Below, one piece after another: positions 23,205 to 35,364 of a stretch of DNA of 64,000 nucleotides. The notes under the pieces were generated by a model. That model was not told the origin of the DNA. It did not search any database and saw nothing but the letters and a program-made list of their open reading frames with translations. Made by a program: the position numbers and the translations under genes. How positions within the stretch are numbered: position 1 is the stretch's first letter; the number at the start of each line of letters is the position of its first letter. Source of the stretch: Pratylenchus scribneri (taxonomy: Eukaryota; Nematoda; Chromadorea; Rhabditida; Pratylenchidae); assembly GCA_030063045.1 (NCBI GenBank), contig JAQSEB010000129.1, positions 124,001-188,000 of the forward strand, written 5' to 3'.

Positions 23205-23470
23205 ACCATTCCCGGCTTTTTATGCTTATTACTCGACCATTCCCAGCTTTTAATGATTCCTTCTCGACCATTCCCAGCTTTTAATGCTTCCTTCTCGACA
23301 ATTTCCAGCTTGTTTTAAGCTTCATTCTCGATCATTTCCCGGTTTTTACACGTCCTTCTCGATTATTCCCAGCTTTTATACTTCATTTTCGACTATTTCT
23401 ACCATTTTTTACTTTTTTCAACTTTTCTCGATATATTATTTTACATTTTTATCTCCTTCTTGCCATCCCG
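23205..23470. repeat. CTCGACCATTCCCAGCTTT minisatellite
   Basis: A unit of about 35-40 bases ('ctcgaccattcccagctttt' plus 'aatgcttcctt') repeats six to seven times with growing divergence. Frames translated through it are not taken as genes. Confidence 0.75.
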
Positions 23471-23692
23471 GCTTTTTATTTTTCATTCTCGAAAATTCCA
23501 GTCATTTTCATTTCAAATCGAAAATTTCCAGGATATTCTGAACATTTTTCCTTTCATTTTCAAATCAAGGCATTTTATTATCCCATTGTTCTCGCTAAAT
23601 TCCATGCTTTACCTCTCTTTCCCATTTATGCCAAACCATTCTCGATCGTTTCTATATATTCTAATCGATATTTCAATGAATTAAATGCTTAA

Positions 23693-23733
23693 GGGAGCGC
23701 CCGGTCGCCGCTGCGCGGCTCCCGGCCGCTCCC
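23693..23733. repeat. Near-perfect GC-rich hairpin with GCCGCTGCGCGGC centre
   Basis: 'gggagcgcccggtcgccgc' pairs with 'gcggctcccggccgctccc' around a short centre, with a few mismatches. It stands out in sequence that is over 70% AT, and its centre resembles the perfect hairpin at 22261. Confidence 0.75.
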
Positions 23734-25358
23734 AAGGTTATTTTGTCTAATTAATTTTAGAGTATATAATGCTTTTATTTTAATTATTTCTTTAATTAAT
23801 ATTCTTAAAACCATTTTTTCTATTAATGCTTAGAATAATAAGAATTTTTAATATCGTCATTGGTTCAAGAATTATAATTTTTAACTCATTTTGATATTTT
23901 TTTGAAAATATCATCATAATTTCATAGCATTTTACAATTATTCACAACATATCGCATAAATTCATATGATTTTTTAATATTTCTCTACTACTGTTCCATT
24001 ATTAATTAAAAATCTTCTCATTTATTTTAACAATATAATTTTCAAAATGTTTATTTCTATCATAAAAATATTTCCTTTTCTTTATTTCTTTATACTTCTT
24101 GTCTATAAATTATTTTTCTTTATTCCTTCACTACATCATTTAATTTTGAACAAAAAATCCAAAATTTAAAAAAAACAAAACGCCAATAGAAAAAATTTCA
24201 AAGTTGCATTTATTGCGGATTAATATAATAAGAAGATTTGTCATTGTTTGAGCTAAAATTAAAAAGTTTAAAACAAAAGACTGGAAAATGGGTTTAATAC
24301 TATTTTATTTTGACCAAACCATGACAATTTATATACCATTCGATGTGTCTCGATGAGATCTACAAAATGGTAAAAGCTTTGTTAGGTCTAAAAAAGTTTC
24401 TGATTTATTAGAAATCGAAAACGCCCGCATTTTCACTATTCAGGACATGACCACATTTGCACTGCCCTTTGTCTTCAGGACTCGACCCAGTACGAATTTG
24501 GGATTGCCTCTCGTCCCCATCCATTTTTATCATTTAATGCGAAGAATTGCCAAATTTGCTATCCAGCAGAGGGAAGGAAAAGGGTGACAAATTCCATAGA
24601 CAAAAAGCAGAAAAACGAAGAACGGAAATGGAATTATTTGCTACAAAATTTAAAAAAAATTTTGAAACAGTCAAATTGTAAGGATTAAAATTCCATTTTC
24701 ATCACCTTATCAGCAATTTGATTGGAGACATTTTTGAAACCGAACCTTTTTTGAGATCATGATTATATAAATAATAGTTGGACTTTGATTCTTTCATTCT
24801 TCAATTTCCGGTATAAATTTATAAAATAATTAAAAAGATTTTCAATTTTCAGTCCCATTTTATTTTAAATACTGGCAAATTTTCTAAAACTTCATTTCGG
24901 TAACTCTGGACTCTATTTTGATTATAATTGAGCAAGGAAGTAAGCAATTTTGTAAAAGCGATATTCCATTAGAAAGCACTTGAAATCTGCTAAAAATTGA
25001 TCTTCAGATTTTTCAACAATTTAAACCAATATGTAAAAAAGTGGCTTTTTCTCTTGAGTTTTATGGCCAAAAATATTTTTGTAAAGCTGAATAATAAAGC
25101 CAAAATATAGAGGTTATTTTGTAAATTTTCGAATACTTTTCGTGATAACTATTCCTCGCTACTTGGATTTAAGTTTAAGATGAACTAAATCTAAATTGCA
25201 TATACTTATTTAGCCGTACTTATTAATTTTCTCCTACTAATTCAAGAAGACAAATTCCTTCTCTCTCAATTAAAAACACTATTTTTATATTTGATATTCA
25301 GAATAATTGAATAATTCAAAAATTTAATATTGTATTTAATCCATCTTTTTGAATAAAA
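23734..25358. other. Gene-free stretch: split repeats and the presumed 5' region of the cyclase-like gene
   Basis: It contains the right half of the family A element (about 24290-24480) and the resumed family D repeat (24495-24790). A degenerate segment at about 24900-25090 ('gagcaaggaagtaagcaatt') has a relative near 44270-44410. No gene before 25359. No promoter motif was recognised. Confidence 0.5.
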
Positions 25359-27226
25359 ATGTCTCCCAAATTTTGCTTTTTTCTCCTTTGTGCCTCAACA
25401 TTGTTTTATTTTATCGAGGCAGCCGCCATTGGAAAAAGTTTTCCAAAATTAATTGGTAACTTTTTTTGATTTAATTTTTAAATTAAAATTCATTCATTTG
25501 CTGATTTGCCAAACACATTGTCCGATGCTGACCCCGAGCAATTGTTGACCATTGAGGATATTCGAGCATCCACTAATCAAGAAGAATTAACGAAAAGTGA
25601 GCCCTGGGGAAATTAAAATTCTAATAATTTTGGTGGAGAGGAAATTATCGAAAGAATACAATTATGGTTATGGGTATTCGAGTCTTCCTTTTGGCAATAA
25701 TTAAAGGAAAGTGAAAGCATAAATATTCTCTAAAAAAATAAATTTTTTGAAATCCTATCCTAAAATTACTTGTAAAATGAGCATTTTTCCTCATTGATTT
25801 ATTGCATTTAAAGACATGTAATTTTTTTTAATCTTTAAATAGATTGTAGAGAAAAATCAAGCAAGTCTTTTGAAGGATATATCTCTTTCCCAGTTCCCTC
25901 GTCTTTTAAAATATTGTCAACAAAAATTATTATTGAAAATACTCAAATATTGGTCTCAACAATAATGTGGAAATTCTTCAACAAAAATCACTTAATTTTT
26001 AAATTTTAGAGTCAAAAAAATAAGCATTTTTGAAGGCATAAAAATTGGCCAATTTGACTATTTTTCTGAACGTTATCCCAACAAAAACCTCTGCCTAGGT
26101 TCAGATTTTCTCATCCTATACTATACCAAAAGCTAAATTCAAATATTTCAATTACGGCCAAGTAATATTGTCTTAAACTTAATTTTTATACGAAAATTTG
26201 CATAAAATTATTGATTTATCGTGTAAAAATCTAAAATTTAATTAAATTTTCCTTTAAGAATTGAAATATATTGTGCTGAACCGCCTCAATTTTTCTACTC
26301 CCGAAAATGGCGCCGTCTTTTGGTCTGGCGAAAATCGTCCCTATGCAGAAAAATGGGCCAAAAAGACTGGACGAAAAACGCTGGAATTGACTGAAGGTGG
26401 CGCATATTTGGACGGATTGGATATTTGGAATTGCCGGGGAACTTATGGCCAAAATGCACCAATTCCGCCGGCACAAAGTGGACAAATTTGGGATTTGGCA
26501 TCCACAAAATTTGCCACAATGGCTCGGGGCAAGGCATTCAGCTTTACATCAGGAATACAGGCTGAAAATCCGAAATTTCACACAGTTCGAACATGGTTTA
26601 GGTGGGTGAAAATGAAGGGACCAATGATAAATTAAAGAGAAAGATAGAATAAAAAATTGTTATCTTATTGCCCAAGGCTATCTCTGATTTTCTTTAGATT
26701 GTTATTTTTTGCACTCACCAATATATTAAGTTATCTTTCCAGTAAAAATTCATCGAATTAAACACTTTTTCTAGAGCATTTTGATATTAAAAATGTTTGG
26801 ATAAAAACATAATTGGCCTGAAAGTCATAGCCTAGTATCAAAAAACTACCCGATTTTGAACAATTTTCTCCTTTTTTTCATATTTTACATTATTTATTAA
26901 AAACCACTAATTCATTCTTTAAAAAATTCAGTCCAATCCTGGACTATGGAAAAGATGGGTATTGGCCTAAATGGATTTGATAAAAATTTCAATTAATTAA
27001 ATATTTAATTTTGTAGAATAATCCGAAATAAATTTAAATTCATTAGAAAAAATTCCAATAAATTTTATTTCTAATTGACAGACTTGAATTGCCAATTTTG
27101 TTGGATTCAAATGAAAATGTCAACGAAATTGTGTGGATGAGGATGTCGAAGGAGGCCATTGGCAATGGGATTTTCATCAAAATGCGACAATTTTTGGGCA
27201 ACACAAAATTTAATGATGATAAATGA
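25359..27226 (+). CDS. Secreted ADP-ribosyl-cyclase-like protein
   Basis: Exon 1 (25359-25455) encodes a classic signal peptide, MSPKFCFFLLCASTLFYFIE with small residues AAA after it. Exon 2 ends at 25596, exon 3 is 26259-26601 and exon 4 is 27082-27226; exons 2 to 4 join in frame. The core aligns by eye with the ADP-ribosyl cyclase family (CD38, Aplysia cyclase), which makes cyclic ADP-ribose from NAD. It has FWSG, then TLELTEGGAYLDGL, then IWDLASTKFATMARG, then RLELPIL. These correspond to the catalytic Trp, Glu, Trp and Glu of CD38 (W125, E146, W189, E226). The many disulfide cysteines of animal CD38 are missing, so it resembles the minimal domain seen in some bacterial and fungal proteins. 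The exon 1 to 2 junction is the weak point, since no good AG acceptor lies between 25456 and 25530. NADase rather than cyclase activity is possible. Confidence 0.7.
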
Positions 27227-27839
27227 ATTTTTATTAAATTAATTATTTTGTCATTCGGTTTATATTGAAAATTTCCAAAACATATTTATTAAACCCCATT
27301 TTTGTCTAAAAAATTGATGCACTTAATTAAATTATATTTACAAATTATATTCAAATTTATTGATGATATTTATTTGGTAATTATGTCGGATATATATATG
27401 GTGGAGGAGAGAAATGCCTACTTTACTTATTATTAGAGAAGAAAAAATAATTAATACAAAAATTATTATAAAAGATTATTTCAAATTTATTATTAAGTAA
27501 AATCAAAATTAATTTAGAGTTGGAATAAATTATTAAGAAAGAAGAGTTTAAAAAGGCGAAAGAAAACAAGGTGGGGGAAGGAGAAATGCTATTTATTATT
27601 TAGAGAAGAAATAACAATAATAAAAATTATTACAAAGAGATAATTTCATTACATGAAAATTTAATATGAAGCAAAATCAAATTTAATTTGGAGTGGGATA
27701 CACTAATAACAGGAAATGAGAATTTGAAGGCATTTTTAAAGTAATGTTCAAAAAATTTGCCCTTCCATCGATAAGAAGCCATAATTTGTTGAATGAAGTC
27801 CTCATTCTCATTGGGCAATGCGATCAAGTGGAAAAGGCA

Positions 27840-30800
27840 TTAGGCATTGGACGTGTCATTAATCTTTTTGTCAGACGAATTTGTGTAGGTTGAGGTTGAC
27901 GGATCAGGATGATCAGCATCCACGAATTCTTGCTCCTTAAATTTATTTTACTTATTTTATAATTTTTTTCCCAATCTTCTAACTAAATTATCGTCGCTGC
28001 CATCAAATTCAATCGATGAATTTTGCGTTGATGAAGAAGAAGCGGAACAACTGGCATAATTTGGAGAATTTTGTGCCAAAAAATTGCCATCATTTTGTCT
28101 ATTCAATTTGTGCTAGAATTAAATTTTTAATTATTTTTAAATTACTTTAAATGTCCTCTTTTAATTCCGCACTCTCTAAAAATTCCATACATTCGATCTT
28201 AGAATTCATAGTTCTTGTCAATGTAAAGTTTAATAAATTTTTTATTGCATTTTATTAATTCCCTAAAGCTCTAGAAAATCTGTTAATTCGTTCAAAGATG
28301 TCCACAAATTAAGGAATTATACACAAATTTCCCAATTTTTTATTGATAAATTTAAAAAAATTTATTATAATTTATTTAAAATTTACTAACATTGTACCGC
28401 ATCAAATCGAAATTTGTCAAATCCCTTGGCTGAAAATGCCAGGGATTCAAACAAATCGCTTTGGGCAAATTTGGAGGCACATCTTTTTTGCAATTTGCGA
28501 TACAAACGAATTTGTTTTCAAATTCATGCTTTGTGATGGGAAGTTGCTGAAAAAATACTGGAAGTCACATTTTTGGCAAAAAAAAACTTCAAATTTAAAA
28601 AATAAATATATGTTGCGGCCAATACTGATTACCGGCCAAAACTGATTTTGGCCGGCCAAAACTGATTTTGGCCGATTTTCGGCCAAAACTGATTATGGCT
28701 AGCCAAAACTGATTTTGGCTAGCCAAAACTGATTTTGGCTAGCCAAAACTGATTTTGGCTAGCCAAAAGTGATTGAAGATGGAAATAGAGGGATTAAGCT
28801 GGATATGGGGGGATTAAACCGGATTAAGCCCCGAAATGGAATGGAAATAGTCCGGAAGGCCACAGGAAGGTCGGAGAAAGATGTCGAAGGCCTTAATAGT
28901 GCACGGGATTAAGCCGGATATAGAGGGATTAAGGTGGATATAAGGGGATTAAGCTGGATCAAGCCCTGAAATCTATGGGAAATGGCCCGGAAGGAAGGCC
29001 ACTGGAACGTCGGGGAAGTGTAAACCCTAATCCCTAGCTCCTAGCTAATCTTAATCCGGCTTAATCCCCCTTAATCCACGTATATCTTCATATATCCGGG
29101 GCTTAATCTCGCGCCGTCTACAGGCCTCTGTTACACTTCCCCGACGTTCCAGTGGCCTTCCTTCCGGGCCATTTCCCATAGATTTCAGGGCTTGATCCAG
29201 CTTAATCCCCTTATATCCACCTTAATCCCTCTATATCCGGCTTAATCCCGTGCACTATTAAGGCCTTCGACATCTTTCTCCGACCTTCCTGTGGCCTTCC
29301 GGACTATTTCCATTCCATTTCGGGGCTTAATCCGGTTTAATCCCCCCATATCCAGCTTAATCCCTCTATATCCGGCTTAATCCCGTGCACTATTAAGGCC
29401 TTCGACATCTTTCTCCGACCTTCCTGTGGCCTTCCGGACTATTTCCATTCCATTTCGGGGCTTAATCCGGTTTAATCCCCCCATATCCAGCTTAATCCCT
29501 CTATTTCCATCTTCAATCACTTTTGGCTAGCCAAAATCAGTTTTGGCTAGCCAAAATCAGTTTTGGCTAGCCATAATCAGTTTTGGCCGAAAATCGGCCA
29601 AAATCAGTTTTGGCCGGCCAAAATCAGTTTTGGCCGGTAATCAGTATTGGCCGCAACATATATAAAATGGTTTTTAAGCCGTGGGCCAAGAAGGGTAATT
29701 TAGTATTATTTGTGTTCATTTTTCCCCAAAAATTCCTTAAATTACCCAAAAAAATTGGTCAACCCTAACCAAAAATCATGTTTTTTCATCATTTTACAAT
29801 CAAATATGAATAACAGAGTAGGAATCTAAAAAAAAACTATTCCAAATCTAAGAACAGATAATAAACTTAAGTACGCCGAGTATAAGTGAAAGGATTTGGC
29901 CAAATATGTTTAACTCAGGAATGGGATTATTTTTAGTTTATTATTTCAGCAAGGAAAATTCCATTTGTGATTTTTGGAAATTTTTTAATTCTACAAAATT
30001 CTGATTTGTAATTTTTAGAATTTTGAACGAAATATCATAAAAATCGAAAATAATTTAAAATATATAAATGTTTTTTTAGCCTGAATCCTTTTTAAATATT
30101 TCTTTTTTTCTCAAGGCAAAGTCACTTTTTCTCATTTTGTGCCTATTTTATTAGAGCAAAATTTAAATTTTATGCCAATTAATTTATTTAAAGCCAATTT
30201 TTAATTGTTTTGATTAATAAATTAATTTAAATTATATATTTATATATATATATGAAAAAAATTTAAAAATTTCTATTGAAACTTTTTTCCGATTTCATTC
30301 GTTTCGGACCATTTCGGTCATTTTTGTCATTGAAATTTCGATTTGCGATTTATTTCTGAAGCATACGCAATGCTTCTATCCCTGTAACCGGCTAAGTTAA
30401 GGATGGAATAAAGGGTTTTCGAGATATGCGAGATTAGGCCAATTTTAGCGTTTAAATCGTTTCAGAAAAAATTAAGGAAATGAGTTCTCAGAATTAAATA
30501 TCATCAATGGGGTTTAACTTAAATTATATTTTCATCTTTTTTACTAAAAAATTTCTTGCCAGATTCCATTTTTTGCCAAGAGATATTTTGTAAAAAAAAC
30601 ACATTTTAAATTTTTATAAATTTAATAACCACCAACCCTCTTCAAAATAATACTCAATTGTTGAATTTTCAAGTCACACTTGAACACTTTTACTGCATTT
30701 GGCTTCACTTTATGATTCTTCTTTTTATCGGTGGCATTCTCATTGGTCTTTTCATTTGCATAAATATGGTCTTTTGACCAATGGCCGCCGCCTTCCATCG

Positions 30801-30857
30801 GCGCATTTCCCATTAAATTGGCGAACAACATCCTTGATTCGTCCGAATGAATTTTAT
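27840..30857 (-). CDS. Nuclear factor I / MH1-fold-like DNA-binding protein (4 visible exons)
   Basis: Exons on the minus strand are 30857-30637, 28546-28391, 28112-27984 and 27935-27840, all joining in phase 0. An in-frame ATG is at 30831, but an upstream acceptor suggests more 5' sequence. The segment NAVKVFKCDLKIQQLSIILK, then KFVCIANCKK, then KAICLNPWHF and RDLTNFDLMRYN resembles the end of the NFI DNA-binding domain, which has a KVWRLDLVMVILFKG-like strand followed by CVQPHHI and ELDLYLAYF. Cys and His residues are placed as in the zinc site of NFI and SMAD MH1 domains. The C-terminal exons are Ser/Asn/Asp-rich, like a transactivation or linker region. Expected role is sequence-specific transcription control in the nucleus. 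The intron between the first two visible exons holds a 1.06-kb mobile element. The family call is by eye and moderate; the N-terminal part of NFI is not visible. Confidence 0.5.
28606..29663. mobile_element. TATATGTTGCGGCC-ended element with palindromic 20-mer arms (copy 2)
   Basis: The ends atatatgttgcggccaata and their complement are inverted. The arms are tandem 'gctagccaaaactgattttg' units, with 'ggccgg' junctions near the tips. The core has 'gggattaaggtggatata' units and two almost identical 180-base blocks (about 29230-29400 and 29400-29500). It lies in an intron of the NFI-like gene. The short minus-strand reading frame across the tip is repeat-derived. Confidence 0.85.
29664..30600. 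other. Intronic sequence of the NFI-like gene, no feature supported
   Basis: AT-rich intron with a short TA-repeat near 30228-30252. Nothing else was recognised. Confidence 0.45.
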
Positions 30858-31755
30858 AACTAAATTAAATATTTAAAAAAAAAGTTTTCTTTTAAATTAT
30901 ATTCATTTTGAATATTGACCCTATTGATATTTTTAAAATTGATAAATCTACCGCGTAACCTTTTTAAAACTCCAACTTCTATTAATTCCTAAGCCTTGAC
31001 TTTGAGAACAAATAGATCTTTGTAGAATGAACTTTTAAAAAATTTTTATTACATTTTCTTAGTTCCCTAAGGCTCTACAAAATCCATTTATAATCTATTC
31101 AAAAATGTCCATAAATTAAGAAGGTAGACCACTATTTTCCCAATTTTTAATGAAAAACAATTCCACATTAGAAATTAAAAAAAGATTATACGGTATTTTA
31201 TGATGATGTTATTAAATTTAAGAACAAATTACTAAATATTCGATAATATAATTATATTTGGATTGGTTTAGAATTTGTAAAGTTCTGCTCAAAAAACCAC
31301 CTAAACTTATTATGCAATGACAAGATTTATAAAATTTCAAACCAATTCAAATAAATTTATATATAATTAGATAGCTGTTAATTTGTATTTAATTTGATAA
31401 AAAATCATTAAATTATTAATATCAGTGATCATCTGGTTACAATCGATGACACTAATAATGTAATTTGTAGCGAATTTTTATATACCGTATAAACCCTTTT
31501 AAACTGTTGGTGAATTGTTTTTCAACCTCAAAAATTAATTATGCGTTTAACTCTTTAATTTATGGAATTTAATAAAATATAGCAGATTTTTTAAGCTTTA
31601 GGGAATTAAGAAAATGAAATAAAATAATTTTTAAAGTTAACCCTGCTAGGAATTATTGTTCCTCAAAATCGAGACTGGGGAATTAATAGAGGGAAGGCCA
31701 AAGGCAGTTTGAAAACGAGATTTTAATTAGTTTATTTTTAAATAGTACAAAAAAC

Positions 31756-34700
31756 CTACATTAATTCGCTAATCCGGAATTTGATTTTTTTAACTTTAAA
31801 TCCCATCGTTGTATTCCTTTTCTTTTTGCCATTTTCCACGACAACTTCCATGTTTTTGTCATTATTTGTTTGCATAAATTTCAAAGTTTCCTAAAAAATA
31901 AATAAAATTAATGGTTAAAATAAATTCAAATTTAGGACTCAAATGTGAATAATTTATAGGGAATAATCGAACCTCAATATTTAATTTCCGGTTTCATCGA
32001 TCCTAATCGGAATCTTTTCCCAGAATATTTTTACTAATTTTATTCCCTCAATCCCTTCTAAATGAGCACCTCGCCTTTCTCGTTTAAAAAATATTTAATG
32101 AATTTTTTTTTGGAAAATTACTGCCAATGCCAATAATGCCTAACTAAGAGCCTTCCTATTTATCCTGTTGTACTCCTTCTTTTTGCCTAATCAGTAATCA
32201 CCCGTCACCCTATCAATCAAATATTGCCCCAATCTGCCTTTTAAAGCTGCTCAATCCCTATTAAATTATCACTTTTCCCACCACTTTTATACCGACCTTT
32301 TCTATTTTTGTCATCACATTTTACGAAAAATATATTTACTAAAGTCCAGCCTAACTAATCCATAACCCCTTACTTGGGCCACCGAGTGTTTAGGCTCCCC
32401 GCGAAGGCCCAGGACGAGAGCCTCCTAGACCCACTCTCGACCTGCTGAACAACATTAGTCCCAGGAATAAAGACTATAAAAATTACCTTTGAAATTTTTT
32501 GAAGCAAATCAAAAACAATTTCTACATTTATCCCTCGCATTGCAATTTGGACATATTGTGGAAATGGATCAGTTTCCATCTGAAAATATTTAAAAATTCA
32601 TCAGAAATTATAAGAATTTTTTCCATATAAAATTGAAATAAAGTTTAAAAAATTAACTTTATAATTTTCTTTCATTTCAAAAAATTTTTTTAAAATTGCA
32701 AAAAAATCAAATTAAAAAATCGTAAAACTTTTTTAAATATTTAATTTTCTTTCCTATCGAAAATTTTTTTCCAATTTCAAAAATATAAAAAATGATAAAA
32801 ACAAAAATTTTTTAATTTAAATAAAAACAATAATTTACAATATTTCTTTTTATTATTTTCGTAGCTTTGCTGGCTGCCACCATTTGCTAAAATATGTGAA
32901 TAATTTTTAAAAAATAAGAAATAATTTCACTTCTCTCTTTTTCCGTTTAGCTTCTTCAATATCTTCTTGCGTTGGTTGCTTCTGCGATTGATGAACTGGA
33001 TTCTGAAATTTATTTTTTATTATGATTTTTAAAAGAAGACATTTTTAATGAACGGACAAAGGACCGTATTTTATATGTCGTTAGCGTTCCCTTTTTTATC
33101 TTGGGTTAATTTAATATATTTGAATCGATAATTTTTAAAATCAGTTTTCTTACTCTCTTTCTACTTTTGTAGCCTTAACAATTTCCTTATAACAATCGAT
33201 ATGCTAAGAATTAAGAAACCCCCTAAAAAGGTTAGAAATAGGGAAAAATTAGGCAAAAAATTCAAATTTTTTGATGGGAAAATTTGTTAATTTTTGCCAC
33301 TTTATTTCATTCCTTTAAGGTTTCACATATAGACTGATAAATAAAAATCCTTAATGATGGTATTCAAAAATCCATTATTTAAAATTGTAATCAAATTTAA
33401 TAAAAAGAAAGTACCTGTGGGCCATTGCCAATGTGTGCAAATTGAGAAGGCATAAATTGGCCATTTCCCATCATCATATTGGAAAATTGTTGCTGCCCTT
33501 GAAAATGATTGTCAATTTGCATTTGCATTGATGGCCCAATTTGTTGGTAATTGTTCAATGCATGAGGAGGGGGATACTGTAAATTATATTTGGTCTGATT
33601 TAATAAGTAATTTAATTATTCATCGCAGGAGGAAGAGGATACTATAAATTATGTTTGATCTGATTTTACAAAAATTTTGGAGCCAAATCCATTCAATAAA
33701 TTTTTTGATATTATATTTAAATTTAGAAATGGAAAAATTTTAAAAAAAAAGCAGAAAATGAATTAAAATAAAAATGCCGACTTTTTCACATGAAAAATTT
33801 CCGGTATTTCAAAAAATTTTATTCATCTGCTGCCTAAATATCGTATTTACTTTAATAGAAATACCCCCCCCCCTCCATTTTAATGTAACGTACATCTTGT
33901 CAAGATAAATTTTTGAAAATTTTTAAAGAATTCCTTAGTTAGTTTCATGAAACTATAAAAAAGCTATAATTTGTCCAAAAATGTCTACAGATAGTAATAA
34001 TCAAAATTTTGTCAATTTTTGATGGTTCGAAACTTTGTTGCCCCGGGGTTAAAGGAAATATAGTGTCTCTCATATACAAAAATAGAGTAAAAAAGATTTT
34101 TTAATTCCTCTTCAAAATTATCTATAAATTGCATTAATTAATGATAAAATTTAATTTTTGCCTGAATTTTTTGCTGAATTTGTTGTTGAGTTTGTAAGTA
34201 TTGTGGCAATGTTTGACTTGGAGGATAGCTTTGAGCAACGGATTGAGGCAATACATTTGGCGAATGCCCAAGGAATTGAGTATTTTGAGAATTAACTTGG
34301 ACTGCTGGTGAATTTTGGACGAAGCAAACATGTCCAGAAGATAACTCAGTGAAATGAGGATTTTGAATGAAGCCAGCATGTACGGATGATGATTGGCCAG
34401 CTGCGTATTGAGGGTTTTGATTCTGAACAAAGCCAGCATGTCCCGAATATGGCAAAGCATATTGGGGATTCTGAAAATTCGGATGAATACATCAATTTTT
34501 ATTTATGAACAAATTGAGATTAATGAGAGATCATTCGAAAGATTTCGTAAAACTGGGTCGATCTAAAGCTTAAACCCTAGTCTAGAAACCTGCCTAATCC
34601 AATGCCTAATTTTGAAAAAAAAATGTCTGCTTTCTGCTCACCAGATTCCAGATAGGTCGATTGATGGGCCATAATTTGAAAGAAAAAATGTCCAAAATTT

Positions 34701-35250
34701 TTTTCGAATTCCAACTCAAAAGGATGTCTTCTGGACCTACATCTTTAAATTTTCACAACTCTACCAATTTTAACCAGGCTTACCTATCAATTCATCCACC
34801 ATTAATTAGACTCAATTTTTCGAGCTCTTTCGAATAGGCTTTCTAATTCGGTCCTATCGGTTCAAAAGTAAAATCGGCTTTTACTACCGAATAACCAGGA
34901 ATCTGAACGTAGCCAGCATGTTCTGCAGATGGGTCAATATATTGAGGATTTTGAACAAATCCAGCAGGTCCCGAAAATGGCCCAGTGCATTGAGGGTTTT
35001 GAACGAGTCCAGCATGTCCTTCAATGTATAGAAAATTATTATGTCGCTGAATTTCATCATTGAAATAAACATTTTGATTTTGAAGCTGATTGGAGGGAAT
35101 GGTATTTGTTGTTGGTGGCCGTAATTGATTCTCCGCAAAAAAGTGATGAGAATTCTGCGTTTGAGCCGAATTCCACAATAAATTCTCTCCTGCCATCACA
35201 AATTGGCCCAAGTTCAAAAATTCCTCCTCCTCATTTTGATTAATATCCAT
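31756..35250 (-). CDS. Q/N/P-rich repeat protein, unknown function (7 exons)
   Basis: ATG at 35250 (MDINQNEEEEFLNLGQFVMA). Exons by frame are 35250-34888, 34470-34162, 33576-33415, 33002-32931, 32886-32839, 32579-32487 and 31890-31756 (TAG). Exons 1 and 2 encode about eight tandem units of roughly 20 residues built on GHAGFVQNPQY. Exon 3 is Q/M/N-rich (QMQIDNHFQGQQQF). The C-terminal part turns ordinary: EDIEEAKRKKRE, METDPFPQYVQIAMRGINVE, then KFMQTNNDKNMEVVVENGKK and a K-rich end. The exon 2 donor appears to be GC rather than GT (CAG|GCAAAA). Low-complexity Q/N-rich repeats of this kind occur in RNA-granule and transcription coactivator proteins, but nothing identifies which. Start chosen as the first ATG of the open frame. 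Confidence 0.6.
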
Positions 35251-35364
35251 TATAAACTTTCAATAAAATTATTTTCTAAAAATAATTTGTCATTTGATCT
35301 ACGATCATTGCTGTAATCCAGTTTCAATTTAATATCAAATAAGAAAATTTGGTACATATCTGTT

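Larger units (their letters stand above)
22132..24494. mobile_element. 2.36-kb composite insertion bounded by family A halves, 9-bp duplication AATTTGGGA
   Basis: A degenerate family D repeat is interrupted here. AATTTGGGA occurs at 22123-22131 and again at 24495-24503. Just inside, 'cctgaatagtgcaaatgt' on the left is mirrored by 'cactattcaggacatgacc' on the right. The left half of family A (to about 22260) is mirrored by the right half (from about 24290). Between them lie a perfect hairpin, CATCCC-type and CTCGACCATTCC-type minisatellites, a hAT-like element and a second hairpin. I read this as one family A insertion later expanded by nested insertions. Confidence 0.65.
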
